Origin: Caproiciproducens galactitolivorans
GTDB taxonomy: Bacteria; Bacillota; Clostridia; Oscillospirales; Acutalibacteraceae
Direction of reading: 5' to 3'
Assembly: GCF_026672255.1 (NCBI RefSeq)
Contig: NZ_JAPOHA010000010.1
Coordinates: forward strand, 1 to 64,000
Length of the DNA: 64,000 nt
The notes beneath the pieces were generated by a model. It did no database searches. It saw only the letters and a list, made by a program, of their open reading frames with translations, and was not told where the DNA came from. Below are positions 24,464 through 32,654 of the stretch, in pieces. Both the position numbers and the translations under genes were made by a program. How positions within the stretch are numbered: the first letter of the stretch is position 1; each line of letters opens with the position of its first letter.

Positions 24464-25723
24464 TTGAGGATCAAAAAACTGGGAGCGATTTTTTTATCCT
24501 GCGCAATTTTCCTGTCGGTATTTGGGGCGGCGCAGCCATTGGCGGCGGCCGCGCAGAAGAAAGGAAACCGATACCCCATTGTACTGTGCCACGGCAACGC
24601 GGGGTGGGGCCGGGACGAAATGCTGGGCTACCGGTACTGGGGAGGACTTGTAGACCTGCAAAAGAAAATGAACGACGCGGGTTATCTCACGTATACCTCC
24701 GCTGTCGGCCCGTTTTCCAGCAACTGGGACCGCGCCTGTGAGCTTTACGCGTACATTAAAGGCGGCACGGTCGATTACGGCAAAGCACATTCCGAAGAAT
24801 ACGGCCACGCGCGCTATGGCCGGACGTTCCCGGGCCTTTACCCCGAATGGGGCACCGAAACGGACGGCAAAATCAACAAGGTTCACCTCATTGCGCACAG
24901 CCAGGGCGGCCAGAACACCCGTATGCTGATTCAGCTTCTGGAAGAAGGCAGCGAAGAGGAACAGGAGGCCGCGCCAGCCGATTTAAGCCCGCTTTTCGAG
25001 GGCGGCAAATCGTGGGTTGCCAGCCTGACGACCCTCGCGGCTCCGCATGACGGGACGACGCTTGCCGATGTGGACATCTACAAATTAAAGGATTTCGCAA
25101 CCTACACGATTTCGGCCGCGGCCGCGGCCGTTGGAAAGGGAAAGGAACCCGTTTTTGATTTCAAGCTGGACCAATGGGGCCTGAAGCGCGAACGCGGAGA
25201 ATGCTACGCCCACTACGCCAACCGCGTTTTCAACAGTTCCATCTGGAACGACGATATCCGGGACTTCAGCTTCTGGGACCTCAGCACCGCCGGCGCTTCT
25301 GCGGAAAACGCCTGGGTTACGGCAAAGGATGACGTTTATTATTTCTCCTATGCCGCCTGTGCAACCAAGCGGGAGCCGCTGACCGGCCGGCAGGTCGGGC
25401 AGCCCCTCGTGATGAACCCCGTTCTGTTCCCGCCGGCCGCCGTGATCGGGCGCTTTACGCGCAGCGGAGAGGAGGAACCGGACATCGACCGTTCCTGGTG
25501 GCCGAGCGACGGTATTGTAAACACCGTCTCCGCAAGCGGCCCGAAGATCAACTCCACGGACGAAATCGTGGACTTCAGCGGCACCCCGCAGATCGGCAAA
25601 TGGAACTATATGGGCATACAGAATATGGACCATATGGCCGTTGTCGGAATCGGCAAGTACAGCGTTACGAATCTGTACCTTACCATTGCCAGGCGGGTCT
25701 GCGGCCTTCCGGTTGTAAGCTGA
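24464..25723 (+). CDS. Secreted triacylglycerol lipase, family I.5-like
   Basis: An esterase that should hydrolyse triglycerides outside the cell. A 28-residue signal peptide (LRIKKLGAIFLSCAIFLSVF to AAAAA) precedes the mature enzyme. It closely follows Geobacillus L1-type lipases: YPIVLCHG oxyanion region, FSSNWDRACELYAYI and GGTVDYGKAHSEEYGHARYG with the zinc-binding Asp and His positions, and the AHSQGG nucleophile (Ser146). SPLFEGG, HDGTTL and FDFKLDQWGL follow, with the catalytic Asp in PSDGIVNT and His in NMDHMAVVG. Bacillus-type AxSxG replaces the usual GxSxG. Translation starts at TTG, ten bases after AAGGAG; no ATG is available in frame before the signal peptide. The long leader suggests post-transcriptional control. 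Confidence 0.93.
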   Translation: MRIKKLGAIFLSCAIFLSVFGAAQPLAAAAQKKGNRYPIVLCHGNAGWGRDEMLGYRYWGGLVDLQKKMNDAGYLTYTSAVGPFSSNWDRACELYAYIKGGTVDYGKAHSEEYGHARYGRTFPGLYPEWGTETDGKINKVHLIAHSQGGQNTRMLIQLLEEGSEEEQEAAPADLSPLFEGGKSWVASLTTLAAPHDGTTLADVDIYKLKDFATYTISAAAAAVGKGKEPVFDFKLDQWGLKRERGECYAHYANRVFNSSIWNDDIRDFSFWDLSTAGASAENAWVTAKDDVYYFSYAACATKREPLTGRQVGQPLVMNPVLFPPAAVIGRFTRSGEEEPDIDRSWWPSDGIVNTVSASGPKINSTDEIVDFSGTPQIGKWNYMGIQNMDHMAVVGIGKYSVTNLYLTIARRVCGLPVVS

Positions 25724-25737
25724 TAAGCGAATGAATG

Positions 25738-25793
25738 GGAATCGCTTTCTCCGGCGGTATCCTTTTTACCACTGGGAAAGCGCTTCCTTTTTT
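25738..25793 (+). terminator. Rho-independent terminator after the lipase gene
   Basis: GGAATCGCTTTCTCC (25738-25752) pairs with GGGAAAGCGCTTCC (25774-25787) apart from one mismatch, followed by TTTTTT. The remaining bases up to 26073 are AT-rich with no clear gene or consensus promoter. Confidence 0.8.
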
Positions 25794-26073
25794 GCTGTAC
25801 CGGCGCAAATTTCGCGCCGTTTCGCCCGCCGCCGACGGATTCCCCGTTTTTCTTTTGTTTCGGAAAAATACCGCCGGGACGTTTCTGCGGACGGAGAAGC
25901 ATGTCCATGGGCCGGTGAAAACCGGTAAAATTTTTTTGAAAGATTTCTGAATCAGAATCATTCCCGTCGGCAAAAATGCTTCTTTTTCTTTCGTGAAACA
26001 ATAGAATTCTCTTGTCAATTCATTTTCCATGTGTTACCATAATTATATCTATTGGTAAAAGGGATGTGTGTTT

Positions 26074-27288
26074 ATGCAGCCGGATACATTTTCTCAGCAG
26101 CGAATCGAAGTAAATATGCTGGGTGAGTTTTCCATTACCATTAACGGTCATCAGCTGACAAACCTAAAGGGCCGGACAAAGCGCGTATGGATGCTCATCG
26201 AGTACCTCCTGGCAAACCGGCACAAAGACATTTCCACGGATAAGCTCATTGAAATTCTATGGCCCGAAGACGAATGCAAGGACCCGCTCAACGCCCTGAA
26301 AAATTTGGTTTACCGGGCACGGGAGCTGCTGAAAGAGCTGTCGCGAAACAGCAGGGCGGAATATATTCAGTATATCCGCAATACCTATTCCTGGAACAAC
26401 AGTTATCCCTGCCTGATCGATACCGAACAGCTTGTCGAGTTTATGAAACAGGGAGCCGATGAAGCAAAGGACATCCAATCCCGCATTTTAGCGTATAAAA
26501 ATGCACTTGCTCTGTACCGCGGCGAATTCCTTCCGAAATCAGCGTACAGCAACTGGGTTATCTCCATGAGCGCCTACTACGCAAATCTTTACAATGAATG
26601 CGTTCTGCGCACGTGCAGGCTGCTGATTGACGAGCGCCGCTTCGAAGAAGTGATTGAAATCTGCGAAACCGCTCTGACGCATGCCCCGCTCGAGGAATCC
26701 ATTCACAAAATGCTGCTTTACGGATACCTTTCCACCGGCCGGCGGAATCAGGCGCTCGACCATTACAATTACGTGATCGATCTGTTCTACAAGGAACTCG
26801 GCGTCGATATTTCCGAATCCATGCGCTCGCTTTACAAGCAGCTGATCAACAGCATCAACAACATCGAGCTGGACCTGAGCGTCATCAAAAACGATCTGAA
26901 AGAGGCCGCGGAGATCAACGGCGCGTACTACTGCGATTACGAAGCATTCAAATCCGTCTACCGCATACAGGCGCGAACGGTGGCGCGTACCGGAAATTCC
27001 GTGTACATCGTCCTGTTTACCCTGAACGATCTCGAAGGCGGCGTTCCGAAGCCGAGGATTGCGAAACTTGCCGCAGAACGTCTGAAAATGACGATTATGG
27101 AAAGTCTTCGCAAGGGGGACGTCGTGGCGGCTTACAGCAACACGCAGTTTATCGTGATGCTTCCCCTCATCAACTATGAAAACGCGGAAATCGTGACGGA
27201 CCGGATTCTTCAGCGGTTCCGTTTCCGGTACCGCAGGGAAAATATCAAAATAACAACCAGAATCAACGCGCTGGATTCACAGCAGTAA
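26074..27288 (+). CDS. BTAD (SARP-type) transcriptional regulator
   Basis: The first 100 residues form a winged-helix OmpR/SARP-type DNA-binding domain (RIEVNMLGEFSITINGHQL, RVWMLIEYLLANRHKDIST, LNALKNLVYRARELL). A bacterial transcriptional activation domain with TPR-like helices follows to about 270 (EFLPKSAYSNWV, LEESIHKMLLYGYLSTGRRNQALDHY, KELGVDISESM). The last 120 residues (IVLFTLNDLEGG, ESLRKGDVVAAYSNTQFIVMLP) resemble a degenerate GGDEF-like domain, with no GGDEF motif, so it should not make c-di-GMP. It is the first gene of the pilus-like operon and the obvious candidate for its regulator. The frame begins at GTG 26068, but the ATG at 26074 is better spaced from AAAGGGA. Confidence 0.82.
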   Translation: MQPDTFSQQRIEVNMLGEFSITINGHQLTNLKGRTKRVWMLIEYLLANRHKDISTDKLIEILWPEDECKDPLNALKNLVYRARELLKELSRNSRAEYIQYIRNTYSWNNSYPCLIDTEQLVEFMKQGADEAKDIQSRILAYKNALALYRGEFLPKSAYSNWVISMSAYYANLYNECVLRTCRLLIDERRFEEVIEICETALTHAPLEESIHKMLLYGYLSTGRRNQALDHYNYVIDLFYKELGVDISESMRSLYKQLINSINNIELDLSVIKNDLKEAAEINGAYYCDYEAFKSVYRIQARTVARTGNSVYIVLFTLNDLEGGVPKPRIAKLAAERLKMTIMESLRKGDVVAAYSNTQFIVMLPLINYENAEIVTDRILQRFRFRYRRENIKITTRINALDSQQ

Positions 27289-27315
27289 ACGACGGCCGGA
27301 CAGGGGGGGAACCAT

Positions 27316-28380
27316 ATGAGAAAACATCAATATTTCTTCCTTGTATTTCTCCTTGTGTTCCTTCTGCCCGCCTGCGCCGCGCAAAACACAGAGCGGCCCG
27401 AACCAGCATCGTCCGCGGTATCCGGCGCCGCCTCTTCGGAAGCCTCCGCGGTTACGGTTTCCCCGGGCGCGGACTCCTCCGGCGCGGAATCCCAAAAACC
27501 TCCGGCCGGGGAATCTTCGCAGAATCCGCCGCCGGTATCGCGGGCGGCGCAAAAATTGCCCGCCGCGCCGTCTTCCCGAAGTTCTTCCTCCCTGTCCATT
27601 GCTTCGTCCCTGCCGCCGATGGCGGCGCCTGCGAAACCGATGCCCCCCGTAACGGCGAAAATGCCGCAGGCGTCCGGCGGCTCGGTATTTGCCCAGAACG
27701 GAGCAGAGATTGATTACAGCAACGCCGCCGAAGGATACATAATGGTTCGGTACAGCGGCTCGGCGACAATAAAAGTTTTGGTGTATTTTAACGGAGGCTC
27801 CTCCTATTATCAGTACAATATTTCCGGGGACGGCGCTTACGTTACCCTGCCGCTGCAAAGCGGAAGCGGCTCCTACCGGGTCCGCTTTATGGAAAATGTT
27901 TCGGGAAACAGCTACGCCGAGCTTTGCTCCACCGTACTGAACGCGGACGTGAGCGGCTCGGGCTATCCTCTTTACCCGAACCAGTTTGTAAATTACACCC
28001 GCTCCTCCGCCGCGGTGGCAAAGGCAAAAAGTCTTTGCGCCGGCTCTGCCAGCAACGCGCAGAAGGTGGCGGCAATTTACCGGTTTATTACCGGAAATAT
28101 CAAATATGATTACGCAAAAGCGAAAAGTGTAACCGCCGGATACCTGCCCAACGTGGACAGCACCCTTTCTTCCAAAAAGGGAATCTGCTTCGACTATTCC
28201 GCCCTGATGGCGGCCATGTGCCGGTCGCAGGGCATCCCTACCCGGCTGGTCATCGGCAATACGGGCGCGGGGTACCACGCGTGGAACGAGGTCTATTTGG
28301 GCGGGTGGAAACGGTATGATTCCACCTTTGCGGCAGCGGGACAGTCCGCGGGATACTACACGGCGGAAAAATACTATTAA
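27316..28380 (+). CDS. Lipoprotein with transglutaminase-like domain
   Basis: A 354-residue surface lipoprotein: signal peptide MRKHQYFFLVFLLVFLLPAC with a good LPAC lipobox, a low-complexity Ser/Ala/Pro linker of about 90 residues, a beta-rich middle, and a transglutaminase-like domain. The domain carries the triad cysteine in KKGICFDYSALMAAMCRSQGIP, histidine in GAGYHAWNEVYLG and aspartate in WKRYDSTFA. The mucin-like linker would span the cell wall. It lies between the BTAD regulator and the GspF gene on the same strand with gaps of 27 and 57 bases. A role in crosslinking or trimming a pilus-like fibre is inference. Confidence 0.87.
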   Translation: MRKHQYFFLVFLLVFLLPACAAQNTERPEPASSAVSGAASSEASAVTVSPGADSSGAESQKPPAGESSQNPPPVSRAAQKLPAAPSSRSSSSLSIASSLPPMAAPAKPMPPVTAKMPQASGGSVFAQNGAEIDYSNAAEGYIMVRYSGSATIKVLVYFNGGSSYYQYNISGDGAYVTLPLQSGSGSYRVRFMENVSGNSYAELCSTVLNADVSGSGYPLYPNQFVNYTRSSAAVAKAKSLCAGSASNAQKVAAIYRFITGNIKYDYAKAKSVTAGYLPNVDSTLSSKKGICFDYSALMAAMCRSQGIPTRLVIGNTGAGYHAWNEVYLGGWKRYDSTFAAAGQSAGYYTAEKYY

Positions 28381-28437
28381 ATCCGAATCCTTTTGAAAAA
28401 AAGTGATCTGCCGATCAGGCGGGATGGAGGAAGAGCC

Positions 28438-29502
28438 ATGAAAGACACTATCAGACAGGAGAAAGCGAAGCCGCTTTCCTCGGGTGAGGTTTCCCTTTTC
28501 TGCTCGCAGATTGTACTGCTGCTGAAAGCGGGAATCCCGCTGAAAGAGGGCGTCGGGGAAATCAGCGAAAATGTAGAGGATGAAAACGTCCGGGAACTGA
28601 TTCACCGGATTCAGGCGGGCATGGAGCAGAACGGCTCCCTGTACCTTGCGCTGAACGGCACCGGCGCTTTCCCAAAATACATGGTAAATATGGTCAATAT
28701 CGGCGAGAAGGCGGGAAATCTTGAAAACGTGATGGAAGCGCTTTCGCTGTATTACGACCGCGAAGACAAACTGCGCAGCTGCGTCCGCGGCGCGCTTCTG
28801 TATCCCTTCATTCTGGTGCTGATGATCGCGGCGGTAATCGCGGTGCTGGTGATTAAGGTGCTCCCGATTTTCCATCAGGTATTTCTGGATATGGGTTCGG
28901 ATGTTTCCGACACCGTCGCCTCCGTTACGCGCGCGGGTTCCACGATCGGAAGCTGGGCGCTGGCCATTATCCTGATTCTCGCCGTGCTTCTCTTTACGGC
29001 GCTCCTCCTTTACAAAACTGAGGGCGGGTACCGCTTTATTACCGGTCTTTTACATAATTTGCCGATGACGCGCAAGCTGTCCGGAAAAATCGCGCTGGCG
29101 CGCTTTGCCTCCGTGCTTTCCATGCTGCTTTCGAGCGGCTACCATACCGAAGAGGCGCTGGAGCTGGCGCCGGGCGTTCTGAACAACCGGATCGTGATCG
29201 AGAAGGTTGAGAAATGCCGTTCGCTGGTCGCTTCGGGTTCGTCCTTTCCGCAGGCGCTCACCCAGACGGGCGTTTTCCCGGGGATTTATTCCAGCATGGT
29301 AAACATCGGCGACAAAACCGGAAATCTGGACATCGTGATGCGGCGGCTGGCCGACCTTTACAGCGACGACGCAAACGAATCCCTCAACCGCGCGGTTTCC
29401 GTGATCGAGCCGGTCATGGTCGGCGTGCTTTCCGTGATTATCGGCGCGATTCTCCTTTCCGTCATGCTTCCCTTAATGGGAATTATGTCGTCGATCGGCT
29501 GA
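28438..29502 (+). CDS. Type II secretion/type IV pilus platform protein (GspF/PilC)
   Basis: Inner-membrane platform that holds the assembly ATPase. Two T2SF repeats are visible, each with the typical turn (NIGEKAGNLENVMEAL near 95, NIGDKTGNLDIVMRRL near 300) and three large hydrophobic spans near 125-150, 180-200 and 330-354. The frame is open from 28393 with a TTG, but GGAGGAAG fits the ATG at 28438. It is the only clearly assigned core pilus component apart from the ATPase in this operon. Confidence 0.9.
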   Translation: MKDTIRQEKAKPLSSGEVSLFCSQIVLLLKAGIPLKEGVGEISENVEDENVRELIHRIQAGMEQNGSLYLALNGTGAFPKYMVNMVNIGEKAGNLENVMEALSLYYDREDKLRSCVRGALLYPFILVLMIAAVIAVLVIKVLPIFHQVFLDMGSDVSDTVASVTRAGSTIGSWALAIILILAVLLFTALLLYKTEGGYRFITGLLHNLPMTRKLSGKIALARFASVLSMLLSSGYHTEEALELAPGVLNNRIVIEKVEKCRSLVASGSSFPQALTQTGVFPGIYSSMVNIGDKTGNLDIVMRRLADLYSDDANESLNRAVSVIEPVMVGVLSVIIGAILLSVMLPLMGIMSSIG

Positions 29503-29519
29503 ACCGGGGGTGCGTGTAA

Positions 29520-29840
29520 GTGACCAGGAAAAAATCACCGTACCGCAGGATTTTGCTTTCCGTTCTGGCTTTCTGCGCCGTGCTTTGCCTGTTCTGGTGC
29601 GGCTTCGGAAGCGCGCAGCGCGCAAACAGCCGGGAAAAACTCCAGATAACGCAGTCGGCGATTCAAAAGGGGATTGTAAGCTGTTACGCGGTGGAGGGCT
29701 TTTACCCTCCGAATATCAAATACCTGGAAGAACATTACGGAATTTCAATCGATCATTCGAAATACATTGTCCATTACGAAACGGCGGGCGGCAACGTGAT
29801 GCCTTCGGTGGAAGTTTTGGAAAAGAACAGCAATTCATAA
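29520..29840 (+). CDS. Small single-pass membrane protein, pilin-like C-terminus
   Basis: A 106-residue protein with an N-terminal positively charged end (MTRKKSPYRR) and one membrane span (ILLSVLAFCAVLCLFWCGFG). It then has ITQSAIQKGIVSCYAVEGFYPPNIKYLEEHYG, which looks like the segment after the helix in Gram-positive pseudopilins (x-YY-x-x-G-x-YP-x-x-L-x-L). There is no clear prepilin peptidase site. Translation seems to start at a GTG. It fits as a minor pilin in a compact pilus operon; unproven. Confidence 0.65.
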   Translation: MTRKKSPYRRILLSVLAFCAVLCLFWCGFGSAQRANSREKLQITQSAIQKGIVSCYAVEGFYPPNIKYLEEHYGISIDHSKYIVHYETAGGNVMPSVEVLEKNSNS

Positions 29841-29858
29841 AAACGGGAGGATAAGCCG

Positions 29859-30323
29859 ATGAACAGCAGAAGTTCCCATTCCATAAACACGGTGTTTGTG
29901 CTTATGATTTTTTGCCTGTTCGCCGTATGCTCTTTGTTTTTAGTGCTGATCGGTGCAAACAGTTACCGCCGGATTGTGGGCGAAATGGATTCCAACAACG
30001 AAACGCGCGCCTCCCTTTCGTATATTTCCAATAAGGTGCATGCCGCGAACGGCGGCGACGTGGGCATCGAGACCCTGAACGGGCAGAAGGTGCTGGTCAT
30101 CGGGTCGAACGCAGGCGAGCGGAAATACAATACCTATATTTATCTTTACAACGGCTATCTGATGGAGCTTTTTACCAGGGCTGACAACGGGTTTACCCCG
30201 GGCGACGGCGATAAAATCACGCCGCTCACAGCCTTTACCATGGAAAAGGACGGCAGCGAGCTGATACTTTCAGTCTGCGGGCAGAACCGGCAGAACCTTT
30301 CGCTGAACCTGTTCCTTTCCTGA
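29859..30323 (+). CDS. DUF4860-like membrane-anchored protein
   Basis: A 154-residue protein with one N-terminal span (INTVFVLMIFCLFAVCSLFLVLIG) followed by an extracytoplasmic domain with NETRASLSYISNKVHA, KVLVIGSN and YIYLYNGYLMELFT. This layout is that of DUF4860 proteins found with type IV pilus-like genes in clostridia; function is unknown. It has a GGAGG site and sits 18 bases after the previous gene. Confidence 0.7.
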   Translation: MNSRSSHSINTVFVLMIFCLFAVCSLFLVLIGANSYRRIVGEMDSNNETRASLSYISNKVHAANGGDVGIETLNGQKVLVIGSNAGERKYNTYIYLYNGYLMELFTRADNGFTPGDGDKITPLTAFTMEKDGSELILSVCGQNRQNLSLNLFLS

Positions 30324-30336
30324 AGCGGGTGATGAT

Positions 30337-30792
30337 ATGAAACGCATACCGGAACAGATAAACCCCTTTTTTGTCGAGATTATTTTTGTAATCCTGTTCT
30401 TTACGATTTCCGCAACGGCAACCCTCCAGCTTTTTGTGGCGGCAAACAACCGCGCAAAGCAGAGCAGCGACCTGAGCGTCGCGGTCATTCAGGCGGAAAA
30501 CATTGCGGAACAGGTTTTAACCCTGACTTCCCCGGACGAACTGCCCCCGGCGCTGAAAGACGCCCGGCAATCCGGCGGGAAATACACCATTGACTACGAC
30601 AAAAACTGGAATCCAACGAAAGTCGACCCGCGTTACGAGGTGGGCGTTATCCTGAAAAAAACGGATTCCGCAGGCGGAACCCTCGTCCGGGCGGACATTG
30701 CCGTAAATCGGCGGCAAAACGGAGACAGCCGGAAAATCTATAGCCTGCATTCCGAAAAATATCTCCCCCGCGGCACAGGAGGTGCGGTGTGA
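30337..30792 (+). CDS. Pilin-like single-pass membrane protein
   Basis: A 151-residue protein whose N-terminal helix (NPFFVEIIFVILFFTISATA) resembles a prepilin helix with the conserved Glu a few residues in, but without the Gly/Ala cleavage site before it. The remaining part includes QAENIAEQVLTL and a short beta-rich domain. It overlaps the next gene by four bases (GTGA). Likely a minor pilin or assembly partner; low certainty about role. Confidence 0.65.
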   Translation: MKRIPEQINPFFVEIIFVILFFTISATATLQLFVAANNRAKQSSDLSVAVIQAENIAEQVLTLTSPDELPPALKDARQSGGKYTIDYDKNWNPTKVDPRYEVGVILKKTDSAGGTLVRADIAVNRRQNGDSRKIYSLHSEKYLPRGTGGAV

Positions 30793-31421
30793 AACAAAAA
30801 CGGAGTTATAACTGGAGCGTGGGCGCTTCGTCCATTCTCATGATTTTTGTTGTGCTCTGCCTGACAACCTTCGGCATCCTTTCCTATGTCACGGCGAACG
30901 CGGACAACAAACTTTCCACCAAAAACGCGGAAACGGTGGAAAACTATTACAACGGAACCGTGCTTTCGGAAGAAATGCTGCGGGAAATCGACACGGCCCT
31001 GCTCGGCGCGGCGCAGGACGCAAAACAGGCCGCGAAAACCGGAAACCTTTTAAGCCTTTCGAAATACAGCCAATACCGCGGCCGGAGCGAGCTGGAACCG
31101 GCGGCCGCCATTTTGAAAACGGACGCGCCGGAGCAGGAAAAAGCCGCCGTCTGCTACCGGAATTTTGCCGAGATGCTTTTAACAAGGGTCAACGGCGTTA
31201 CGGTAAAAGGGGACGGGAACAATCTGATCGCCGTCTATTTCACAGAGGCCGGTTCCGGCCGCCGGATTCAAACCGCGCTGACGGTATTCCCCTACGGGAG
31301 CGCCGAGCGGTACAAGGTTACCGGCAAAAATCTGGTAAGCTCTCAGCCGACGGAAAACGACCTCGGCGGGGACGACGCCATCCATTTATGGCAGGGGAAC
31401 AGCGCCCCGCCGACGGAGTGA
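30789..31421 (+). CDS. Single-pass membrane protein of the pilus-like operon
   Basis: A 210-residue protein starting at GTG after GGAGG, with one N-terminal span (ASSILMIFVVLCLTTFGILS) and a helical region KLSTKNAETVENYYNG that again resembles a pilin stalk, then a mostly beta C-terminal domain. I recognise no named family. Its place between the previous pilin-like gene (overlap) and the PilT gene (gap of four bases) is the main clue to its role. Confidence 0.62.
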   Translation: MKQKRSYNWSVGASSILMIFVVLCLTTFGILSYVTANADNKLSTKNAETVENYYNGTVLSEEMLREIDTALLGAAQDAKQAAKTGNLLSLSKYSQYRGRSELEPAAAILKTDAPEQEKAAVCYRNFAEMLLTRVNGVTVKGDGNNLIAVYFTEAGSGRRIQTALTVFPYGSAERYKVTGKNLVSSQPTENDLGGDDAIHLWQGNSAPPTE

Positions 31422-31425
31422 TTGC

Positions 31426-32505
31426 ATGGAAATAGACATGTTAGAAATTCTTGAAGAAGCCGTTCAAGAAAATGTTTCCGATATTTTCATTATATCGGGA
31501 TGCCCTCTCTCGTTTAAAACAAACGACGTAATTCACCCGGCCGATATCGAATCCCTGCGCGCGTATTCGCTGAAACCGGAGGATACGAAAAAATGCATTG
31601 AAAAAATCTACTCGCTGGGCGGCGGCCGGGATATGAACCCGTTTCTGCAATCCGGCGACGACGATTTTTCCTTTTCCATTGAAGGGCTGTGCCGCTTCCG
31701 GTGCAACGCCTATTTACAGCGCGGCTCCATGGCCGCCGTCCTGCGGGTCGTTGCCTTCGACCTGCCCGACCCGACCGTTCTGCATATTCCGGACACGGTG
31801 ATCGGCCTGAACCGGAACAAAAAGGGGCTGGTGCTCATCACCGGCGCGGCGGGCAGCGGAAAATCCACCACGCTCGCCTGTATCATCGACCGTATCAACC
31901 ATACGCGCAACAGCCATATCATCACGATCGAGGACCCGATTGAATTCCTGCACCGGCACGATAAAAGCATCGTGAGCCAGCGCGAGGTGGAACACGACAC
32001 CCAAAGCTACGTCCACGCGCTGCGCGCCGCCCTGCGGCAGGCTCCGGACGTGATTCTTCTCGGCGAAATGCGCGATTACGAAACGATTGCCACGGCCATG
32101 ACCGCGGCGGAAACGGGACAGCTTGTGCTTTCCACCCTGCATACGGTGGGCGCGGCAAACACGATTGACCGTATCATCGACGTTTTCCCGCCGAACCAGC
32201 AGCAGCAGATTCGCGTACAGCTTTCCATGGTTTTACAGGCGGTCGTCTCCCAGCAGCTTCTTCCCGCCGCGGACGGAACCCTGATTCCCGCGTTTGAAAT
32301 TATGCTGGTGAATCCCGCCATCCGCAATATGATCCGCGAATCGAAGGTGCACCAGATTGACAACGCGATCAATTCCGGCGCGGGCGAGGGAATGATCAGC
32401 ATGGATACCTATCTTTTAAAGCTGTTTGGCGAAGGAAAAATCACCAGGGAAACCGCGCTGATTTACGCGGCAAACCCGGAGAACCTGACGAAAAAGATGA
32501 ACTAA
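31426..32505 (+). CDS. pilT: PilT-type secretion/retraction ATPase
   Basis: A 359-residue hexameric ATPase of the PilT/GspE superfamily. It has Walker A (GAAGSGKST), the Asp box (ITIEDPIEFLH), Walker B (VILLGEMRD), the His box (LSTLHTVGAANTIDRIID), and the PilT-like end with AIRNMIRESKVHQIDNAI. Length and the lack of a GspE N-domain and zinc motif point to PilT rather than PilB. Since no second ATPase is present in the operon, it may drive assembly as well as retraction, or the assembly ATPase may be elsewhere in the genome. A hairpin follows 30 bases after the stop. Confidence 0.93.
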   Translation: MEIDMLEILEEAVQENVSDIFIISGCPLSFKTNDVIHPADIESLRAYSLKPEDTKKCIEKIYSLGGGRDMNPFLQSGDDDFSFSIEGLCRFRCNAYLQRGSMAAVLRVVAFDLPDPTVLHIPDTVIGLNRNKKGLVLITGAAGSGKSTTLACIIDRINHTRNSHIITIEDPIEFLHRHDKSIVSQREVEHDTQSYVHALRAALRQAPDVILLGEMRDYETIATAMTAAETGQLVLSTLHTVGAANTIDRIIDVFPPNQQQQIRVQLSMVLQAVVSQQLLPAADGTLIPAFEIMLVNPAIRNMIRESKVHQIDNAINSGAGEGMISMDTYLLKLFGEGKITRETALIYAANPENLTKKMN

Positions 32506-32530
32506 GGGACTGTGCGCCCCGCTAAACATA

Positions 32531-32566
32531 AAAAAAAGCTGTTCGGCAATTTTGCTGAACAGCTTT
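32531..32566. terminator. Bidirectional terminator between convergent transcripts
   Basis: AAGCTGTTCGGCA (32537-32549) pairs with TGCTGAACAGCTT (32553-32565). On the minus strand it is followed by TTTTTTT, a strong signal; on the plus strand only by TCGACTTT, weaker. It can end both the pilT operon and a minus-strand transcript from the DUF4340 gene. Confidence 0.8.
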
Positions 32567-32619
32567 CGACTTTAATTATTAATATATTTCCAATAATCTA
32601 TTTGAATTCAAAATTCCTG

Positions 32620-32648
32620 TTGCATTATTCGAATAAAAGGGTTATAAT
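32620..32648 (+). promoter_or_regulatory. Strong promoter of a predicted structured RNA
   Basis: TTGCAT (32620-32625), 17 bases, perfect TATAAT (32643-32648). The expected start, 7 bases on, is the G at 32655, exactly the first base of the long closing stem of the RNA. Confidence 0.8.
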
Positions 32649-32654
32649 CTGCTT

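Noticed and set aside
27277-28875. Long minus-strand ORF of 532 residues
   Set aside because: It is antisense to the transglutaminase lipoprotein and the gspF start, is full of Arg/Gly/His typical of shadow frames in GC-rich codons, and has no start signal.
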